From assembly GCA_903884535.1 (NCBI GenBank), contig CAISEZ010000056.1, positions 1 through 61,964 on the forward strand: a stretch of DNA of 61,964 nt. Reading direction: 5' to 3'. Made by a program: the position numbers and the translations under genes. This stretch comes from an uncultured Verrucomicrobia subdivision 3 bacterium (GTDB taxonomy: Bacteria; Verrucomicrobiota; Verrucomicrobiia; Limisphaerales; UBA11358). Every line of letters starts with the position of its first letter. Positions within the stretch are counted from its first letter, which is position 1. The notes beneath the pieces are model-generated. The model did not search any database. It saw only the letters and a program-made list of their open reading frames with translations, and was not told the DNA's origin. This document shows, in pieces, positions 37,001 to 46,000 of the stretch.

Positions 37001-40000
37001 CAATGGCAAAACTGGTGTCCAGCGAACCGTTGGCATTAAACCGCGCCAGATGGTTATAGCCCGCGCCATTGACATGGGTAAAGTCGCCGCCGGCAATGAG
37101 CTGGTTGTTCAACTGCCAAGCCACCGTCCGCACCACCCGGTCCGCACCGGTCGTGGGGCTGAAGCTGGTGTCCAAAGTGCCATCCGGATTCAACCGGGCG
37201 ATGTTGGCATACGATTGTCCCGTCACGCCAAACTGTCCGCCCACCAGAAGGCCCGTGTTCGGCGGCTCGGTGACCGCGCCGGTATAAGACCACGATGCCG
37301 GGCCATTGGTATTGCCGCCATTATTCACGACGACGGTAATTAGATTGGTGGTGATGCCTCCGGTCGGGCCGAACGGAACCACCACGGTGCCGGACCCGGT
37401 GACATATCCGCTGTCGTAGATCAACACCCCGGTGCCGGCGATCACATTGGTGTCACCGTAATAGATTTGCACGTCATTCGGGGCCACTCTGGCCGGGTTG
37501 GCATTGAAATTAATATTCATCGTCACCAAGCCGGACGTGAGCGGGCCAAGGTTCACGGCATTGTCATTCTCGTTGGTGCCGCCGCTGGCATTAAAGAGAA
37601 TGGAAGGCGCCATCGCCATGGAATACACCGGCCCAGTAAGTATGTTGCTCGGATCAAAGGTTGCATCCAGCGAACCGTCCAGATTCAAACGGGCGACGTG
37701 GTTGCGCGGCGTTCCATTGTAGGCCGTGAACGCGCCGCCAATCAGGATTTTTCCATCCGGCTGCACCAGGACACTATAAACCGTGCCGTTCGCGCCCCCG
37801 GCGGAGTTGAAGCTCGGATCCAATGATCCGTTGGCATTGACCAGCGCCACACACTGGCGTTGGGTGCCATCGTAAGAAGTAAAACTGCCGCCAATGACAA
37901 TCTCATTGTTGGTTTCCAATGCCACCGCCCGGATATACTGGCCACCCGGATTCACGTTGATGCCGTTGCCCGAGTTAAAGGTGGTGTCCAGCGAGCCGTC
38001 AAAGTTCAGGCGGGCCAGACCATTGACAGTATGGGTCGAAGTTCCGTCCGTGTAGGTGGAGAACGCGCCGCCAATGATGGTCTGGTTATTGGTGGTGACC
38101 AGCGTGCTATAAACCTCACTGGCTGCCTCGGTGCCGGGATGAGGCTGATTCGATACGATGAACGCGGCATTCGTGGGCACGGCCAGATCCACACCGAAGT
38201 CCGGATTGTAAAGTTCGTCCACCGAGCCGGCCGGCGGCGACAGATCGTCAGTCAAAATGGTCAGCGTGCATTCCGCCACCATGCCGTCCTGCACCGCAAC
38301 ATCCTTGACCACTTCATAGAGTTGGATGCGAATGTCCTTGTTGAAGGATGAAACCCCATTGTTGTGGATGGTGAATTGAACCGGCTGCGGATCGTGTGAT
38401 TTAGCACCGGATGGGAAAGTCAGAGTGCCGGTTTGCGCAGTGGCGGGGACAGGTTGAAAGTCCAGCACAGACGTGCCGTAAATCACCCCGTCTAACGGCG
38501 AGTTGGCATAATCAGAGCCGGGCTGCAAAGGATAGTTGATGTTGTCGTAATCGAAACTGATATTATCCAAGAATCCTTCATCAATCCGGTATTTCAGCGT
38601 CACGCCAGCGGTATTCGTGCCCATGCGGTTGACATAGAGCGTCACCGGTGTGCCGTGATAATAGGCTGACTGGACATCACGCGGAACACGGAAGCACTTC
38701 TTGGCGAAATTGAAGACGCCATTGGTTGGAGTCAATACAACCAGTGTATTGGTTAAAGCCGGAGTGACATTCGTATTGATGACCTGCACAGTTGAAGGTC
38801 CCTTCGGGTCAATGTCGCAATCCAGAATCCGGCACATGGCCTGGGCGTAGAGCGAATCCACACGCGGCGCTGACACCACACCGGCATCCGCCGGGTCAAC
38901 CCGCGGATTCGACAGATTGATGAAGAAATCCCGGTTCGGCTGCGACGCTCCGCCGTCATCATGAATCGGAATCATGATGGTCTTGCTCATCTCGTAATCA
39001 TCAAAGACCAGCGTGCCGCTGACCGGCGTGTAGTCGCCCACAGTGATGTTGGTAATAGTAAGCGTGTTGGTGCCAAAGGAGAAAGTGAAAATATTGGTGG
39101 CCGACGCCAACGCCGGAATGTCGCCACTGCCGCTGGTGATCAGGTTCGTATTGCCATCCTGGGTGGCATAGTCCACGGCAATGCGGCCGGAAGAACCCGC
39201 CACGCGCGTCACCGTAACCAGCAGGCCGGGGGCGTCATATTTGTAATAAGTATTCACCGTGGTGGTTCTTTCAGAAACACCGGTGCTGCCAGAGTATCTA
39301 CGGTCCCCTTCGGTTTCCGAACACTGGTAAAGCAGCATCGGACTGAAGTTCGCGGGGTAATTTCCAGTTCCAAAAATAGTTGTGTCAATATCTTCCGACG
39401 CAAACCGGAGCACGCCGGACGGATGATACGCCCAGTTCAAGAAAATCGTTCCCTGGCTCAATGTGCCCGTAATTGTCCCCTGACCGACCTTTGTATCCGC
39501 GGCAAAAAAGTAGGTTGTGCCCGCCTTGGCATTGAACCGCAAACCACTCGGACCACCATAGGGCTGATGATATCCAGCAAAGATATTTCTAAACTGCGGG
39601 ATGCTGCCGTTAGCATTATTGGTATTGAAAATATTCTCGGAGGAGTCCTCGTTGAATTGCAGTTCATTCAGAGTGCCCAACTGTTGCGGATAAATATCGT
39701 CGTTGGCCGCCACCTGAACCAGCGAGGAAAGGTTGTTGCCGGTGAAGACCGCCAGCACCGTGTCCAGCTTGCCGCCGATGATGTCGTCATGGCTGCCAAT
39801 GGTGTCGAGCGACACTTCGCCGTCCGCCGGCGCCGTCCATTGGAACCAGACCGGTGCGGCAGGCGCAAACCCGGCAATGTTCGGATCGCCGTTCTCCGGC
39901 AAGCCGCCGGTATTGTCCACATTCGTCGTGCCGTAACTTCCGCTGATGACCAGCGGGCTGAAGAAGCTCAAGCCGTAAGGACTATTCGTTTCCACAATGG

Positions 40001-43000
40001 TCACCGTCTCCATCGTAGGTGCGGTCAGGACGCCAGGTGCCGTCGGACTAAAGATGCTCACGGTGAAGTTCCGGTTGCTCTCCACCAGATTGTTCGGAAC
40101 AATCGCCACGGAGATATAGTTCACCGCCTGGCCATTAGTGAAGGTCAGAATGCCGCTGGTCGGCTGGTAGTCCGTGCCCGCCACCGCCGTGCCCGGGCCA
40201 GTGGAATAATGCACCGACACCGGCTCGACACTGGGATTGGAACACAACACCGGAATCAGGGCGGTGCCAATGTTCTTCGCCACAGCAGTGCTGGTGGCCG
40301 CTAGACTAATCCCGGCATCGGCATCGTGAATCACCACCGTGGTGGTGCTCGGCAGCGTGAGCTGCGCGTCCGCGCTGGGACTGAACAGGCCGATGGTGAA
40401 GCTCAAATCTCCGGTGACCCGCGAGTCATGCAGAATCGGAATGGCAATGCTCGCCAGGGATTGTCCATTGGAGAAGGTCACCGTGCCGCTCATGGCAATA
40501 AAGTTGGTCGAGGCCAGCGCCGTGCCATTGGTGGTGGAGTATTGGACGGTGGAGACTCCGTTCGTATTGTTATAGCGAACCAAGTTGACGGTCAACACGC
40601 TCGCCACCACGCCCGACGGTTCGCGGATACTGTTCGTCGCGGAGACAAACGCAATGCCGGTGTTGGTGTTCAAGATGGTCACGGTCGTGCTGGTCGGACT
40701 GGTCAGCAACGCGCCGCTCGTCGGATTGGACAGGACCACGGAAAAGCTTTCCGGCCCTTCCGCCGTGGTGCCGTTAATGACCGGCACCGGGAAAGTCTTG
40801 CTAATCTCACCATCGCCAAAGGTCAGCGTGCCGGTAGTGGCAACATACTTGGTGCCGGCGTGCGCCGTGCCGTCCGCCGTGGAGTAGCTAACCGTGGCGG
40901 CGCCGGATGATCCAAAAGTGCGCTGGACGGTGATATAGGCATTAGTATACCCCACCCCGCCGCCTTCAGTCACCACATAGTTCGTGGCAGCAAAGCTGAA
41001 TAATCCCGGTGAATTCACCGTTTCAATGATCGTCAGCGTGGCATTCGACGGACTGTATAAGAGCGAGCCGGTCGCGCTGGTCAACTGCATCGCCACCGTC
41101 TGATTGCCTTCATAGATCAGGTTATTGGTGACCGGAATGGACATCACCACGTTGGAAATGCCCGGCGCAAAAGTGACCAGATTGCTCACCGGAGTATAAT
41201 CCAGACCAATGGTGGCGGTGCCGCCGGTCGTGGTGCTGAAGGCTACGGTCGAAGTCCCGTTGACACTGCCTTGGCGGACAATGCTGATGGGAGCCACGCC
41301 ACTCACGGTGTTTTTGGCCACCTGATAATTCGCCGCCGAGAAGCTGATGGAGCTGTCGTCATTGATGATCGTCAACACCGCCGTAGGCTGGTCGCCAAAT
41401 TGCGCCGGCGGCACGGGGTTCAACGCCAGGTTCACCGTCAGATTCGGGGTGATGACATGGTCGTCCAATACCGGCACCACCACGGTCCGGATGACTTCGC
41501 CGAGCGGGAAATCCAGATTGGTGCTGACCGTGAGATAGTTGGTATTCGCCACGCCGGTGCCGTCGCTGGTGGCAAAGGGCACTTGCACATCGCCTGAACC
41601 ATTGGCATTGGTGCCGCTGGTGCCACCGGTGCGCAACACGGTGATGGTCACGTTGGTGCTATTTTCATCCGCTGAGTAATTGGCGGAAGTAAACTGGAAG
41701 GCGCCGGACCCGCTGATCGAGCCGCCGTAAATGCGGGCGAGATAGGCAATCGGCTGATTGTCATATTGGGTGAACCCGCCGCCGATGATGATTTTCTCAT
41801 CCGGCACATTGGTGGGATAACCGGAAATCAAGTCTTCCTGCACCACCACGGCCGCGACAAAGTTGTTCGCGCCCCAGCCGAAGTTGATGGTCGGATCCAC
41901 CGTGCCGTCGGGATTCAACCGGGTGATCCGGCTGCGGGTCACGCCACTGCATCGGGTGAATTCGCCGCCCAACACGATCCGGCTGTCCGTCTGCAATGCG
42001 ATGCCGAACACGGCGTCATTCGCACCCAAGCCCGGCTTGAAGGAGGCATCGGCCGAACCGTTCGCATTCAAGCGCGCCACATGGTTGAAATTCGTGTTGC
42101 CGTTGACGCTCGAGAAGAGACCGCCCAGCAGAATCCGGCCATCCAATTGGAGTGAGATGGCCCGCACGGAGGCATTCGCACCGGTGCCCACATTAAAGCT
42201 CAAGTCCAACGATCCGTCCGTGTTCAACCGCGCGACGTGATTGAAATTGGTGTTGCCATTGACCGCCGTGAAGTCGCCACCGATGACCACCTTGCCGTCC
42301 GGCTGCAGTGCCAGGGCATAGACGGTGCCATTGGCACCGAGTCCGGGATTAAAAGTAGAGTCCGGCGAGCCGTCGCTGTTGAGCCGGCCGATGCTGTTGA
42401 ACGTATGGTCATCCAAGGAGGCAAAGCTGCCGCCGACAAGCACCTTGCTTTGGCCGTTCACCAAGGTTTCCGACAGTGCATAGACCGCATTGTTCGCCCC
42501 CGAGCCGGGCTTGAACAAACTATCCAGTGATCCATCCGCATTCAAGCGGGCGATATAATTCAAAGTGACATTATTGAAAGTCGTGAACTGACCGCCCACC
42601 AGTATCCGCCCATCCGCCTGAACCGCGATGGACCGGACGGTGCCGTTCGCACCCATCGAAGAAGAGGGCAAGAGGAAGGAACTGTCCAAAGTGCCATCCG
42701 AATTCAAACGCGCAATGCGCTGGCGCGGCACCCCATCCGCCTTGGTAAAGTCGCCACCGGCCAGCAACTGGTTGTTGCTTTGCAGGGCCAAGGCATAGAC
42801 CGTGTTGTTGAATCCGAAGGAATTGTAGGTCGTGTCCGGCGACCCCGGCGTTTCGTTGACCTGCGAAGAGTCAATGATGTTCAGCACGGCACTGCTGATG
42901 GGACCCAGATTAGCACCGTTCAACACCAGGCCCAACGACAACAAGTCACTATTCAAATTCGTGTTTAGAATCGGCACAATGAAGTTCGTGCTCACGACGC

Positions 43001-46000
43001 CGGGCAGAAAAGTGAATGAACCACTGGTCACCGTATAGTCCACATTGGAGAGCGCCGTGCCATTAACGGTGCTGTAATTGACGGTGACCGTCTGGGCCGA
43101 GCCGCCGAGCCGCACCACCGGGATCAACGCATAGCCACCAGATTTTTTGACCGAGTAGTTCGCCGAACTGAATTCCACCGTGCCATAGGAATCCACATTG
43201 GTGATGGTCACGGGAACGTTCGTATAGGTGCTCAATCCCAGCACGTTGGCGGTCGGCAGCGAATTCAGAACGCCATTGGTCAACCGCACATACATGGTCA
43301 AATCAGAAGTTACCTGACCGTCATCCATCACCGGAATGGTAATGGTCCGGGTGGTGGCATCCCCGTTGTTCCACGTCAGGGTATTGGTGGAGCCAATATA
43401 GTTCGTCCGATTAAAGGCGTTGCCATCGTAGGTGATGGCCTTAACGCTGATCGTGCCCGAACTGCCGCCGAGGCGATTCACCGTGACCAGCGCATTGCCG
43501 CCGTTCTCATTGGCGCCATAGCTTGCAGCGCCAAAGCTGATGTGTCCCGCCGAGAAATTGCCGTTGATGATGGTCAGCGTGGCGTTGGTCTGGCCCAGCT
43601 TAGCGCCGCCGGTGACATTGAACAGGGAGAGGTTCAGCGTCCGGTCCGGCCGGACCGTCGTGCCATTGATAATCGGAATAGTGAAAGTATGGCTCGTCTC
43701 GGTGGCCAGAAATTCCAGCGTATTGGTAACCCCGGTATAGTCCACGCCGTTGGTCGCGCCGTTCGGTGCCGGACCATTGCTGGTGGAATAAGCGATGTCA
43801 ACCGTCCCGTCGCTGCCACCGGTCCGGACGACGGTAATGGTCGCCGTGCCGCCGTTTTCAGTGACGGTAAACTGCGGCGCACTGAATCCCAAAGTGCCGG
43901 GTTGGATGTTGTCATCGATAATGGTGAAGGGAGCCTTCGCCTGCCAGCCCAAGGCCGGAGCCAGGGCGATTTGCTCGCCACCCAGCGTAAAATTACCATT
44001 GGGATTGGCCACCGTCAGGTTGGCGTTCACATTGCCGGAAATGTTGGTATTATTGTTGGGAACGAGATAGACATACGCGCTGGTTACTGTTTGCAAACCC
44101 TGCGGAATCGGCCAAGCATTCGGACCGTAAAACGCCGGATCTATCGTAAAAGACCAGTTTTTATTTTGCGAATACAGCGTCGGCCAGAGCGGCGAGAAAT
44201 AGTTCGTGTTGCCAATGCTGAAATCTTTCGCGCTGGCAATCCCCGGTCCCGGCGCCGCCATGTTGGTGCCAAACGTCACGGAGGCCGGCCCCAAATTGCC
44301 GTTGGTGCGGACCAAGTCAATAAACTTTGCCGCGCCGCTCTTGTCCGCAGAGTAACTGCCAAGTGAAAACTGGATGTTGCCGGGACCAGGGGTGGCCCCG
44401 CCAATCAACCGGGCAATGTTGCTGCGGGGATGCGTGGCATCACGCGTCGATCCGCCACCCACCACCAGAAACCCGCCACCGATGAGCACATTGGATGTTC
44501 CCGGTTCAAGCGCGATGGAATTGACGAAATTGGGATAGTTTCCGGACGGATAGAGTCCCGCGTTGACTGCGGTCGGGTTGCTGTAATGGTTGACCAAGCC
44601 GGCAAACTGGTTGTAAGCCGTGTCCATGAAACTGGTATCCACGCTGCCATAACTGAACAAGCGCGCCAGCCCCACGCGCCGCGTTTGGTTGAATGAGGAA
44701 AAGTTGCCGCCGATTAAAATGTTTCCATCCGGCTGGAGCGTGATCGCATAGACCGTGTCTGAAACGCCGGTCAATTGGTTATAGGTGCCAGTGCCCGGAT
44801 TAAAGCTCGTATCCACCGTGCCATCGGCACCATTCAACCGCACAAGGCCGTTGTAAATGTTCAAATCCACATAAGAGAAAGATCCACCCACCAAGATCTG
44901 GCCGTCCGGCTGAATGGCCAGCGCATGGACCGGATCTGTGGAACCCGTTTCCGGATTGTAAGTGCCTACGCCCAAAGCAAAAGTTGAGTCCAAGGAACCA
45001 TCCAAATTCAGCCGTGCCACGCCGCCGCTGTTGGCGCCGGACAAGCTGTCAAAGTCACCGCCGATGACCACCTGACCAAACGTATCCACGGCCACGGCAT
45101 ACACGACGCCGTTCGGACCGACGCCGGGGTTGAAACTTGCATCCAGCGAACCGTCCGCATTCAACCGCGCCACGGAATTTATGTTGGTGCCGTTAACGGA
45201 ACTGAACACGCCGGCAATGACCACTTGGCCGTTGGGTTGCAACGCCATGGACCACACCATGGCGTTGGGACTGTCAACGCCCTGTCCGGGGTTAAACGTG
45301 GTGTCCACAGAACCATTGCTGTTCAAGCGCGCAATGTGATGGCGGTTGTAACCGTTGAACGATGTGAAATTACCGCCGATGAGGATGCGGCCATCCGGCT
45401 GCAACACCACGGAGGAAATCAGGCCGTTCGCCCCACCCCCGTTGTTATTGTTGGTCAGAAAGGAAGTATCCGCATAACCACTATTCAGCAGCCGGGCAAT
45501 ATGGTTGTAAGGACTGGAATTATAGGAGACAAAGCTGCCCGCAATAATTGTTTTGCCATCGGGTTGTTCGGCCACGGCATAGACGGTGCCGCCATTGCCG
45601 TTGGCGTTGCCGCTTTCACCGCCCTGCGTGCCGGGATATATGGTAAACGGCGGCGTCGAGTAGTTTACGTTGTCCGGATTCCAGCAACGATCCACTGCGC
45701 CCGCCGGCTGCTGGCCACAGGTCCTGTCGTCAAAAAGGATGGTCACCTCAGCCGCGTTGACCTCGCCGAGGATAGCTCCGGAAGTCGTGGCGGTGGGCTG
45801 TGGAACCGCATTGTGCAATTGCACCAGAAAATCCGTGTTAAACTCAACCAGGCCATTATTGATAATCGGTATGGTGATGGTTTTAGGATTATAGTCGTTT
45901 GCCGCCCACGTCAAAGTGCCGGTGACCGGCGTGTAATCGCTGTTAGGCGTGGCATATTCCGAACCGGCTTGCAGCGGAAAAGTGTTGGCCGGGTTATCTA

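Noticed and set aside
33850..45610. Regular DNA repeats in the giant gene as a possible CRISPR array
   Set aside because: The period is ~150-160 bp, the repeats are translated as delta-60 blades, and no short identical repeat with unique spacers exists.
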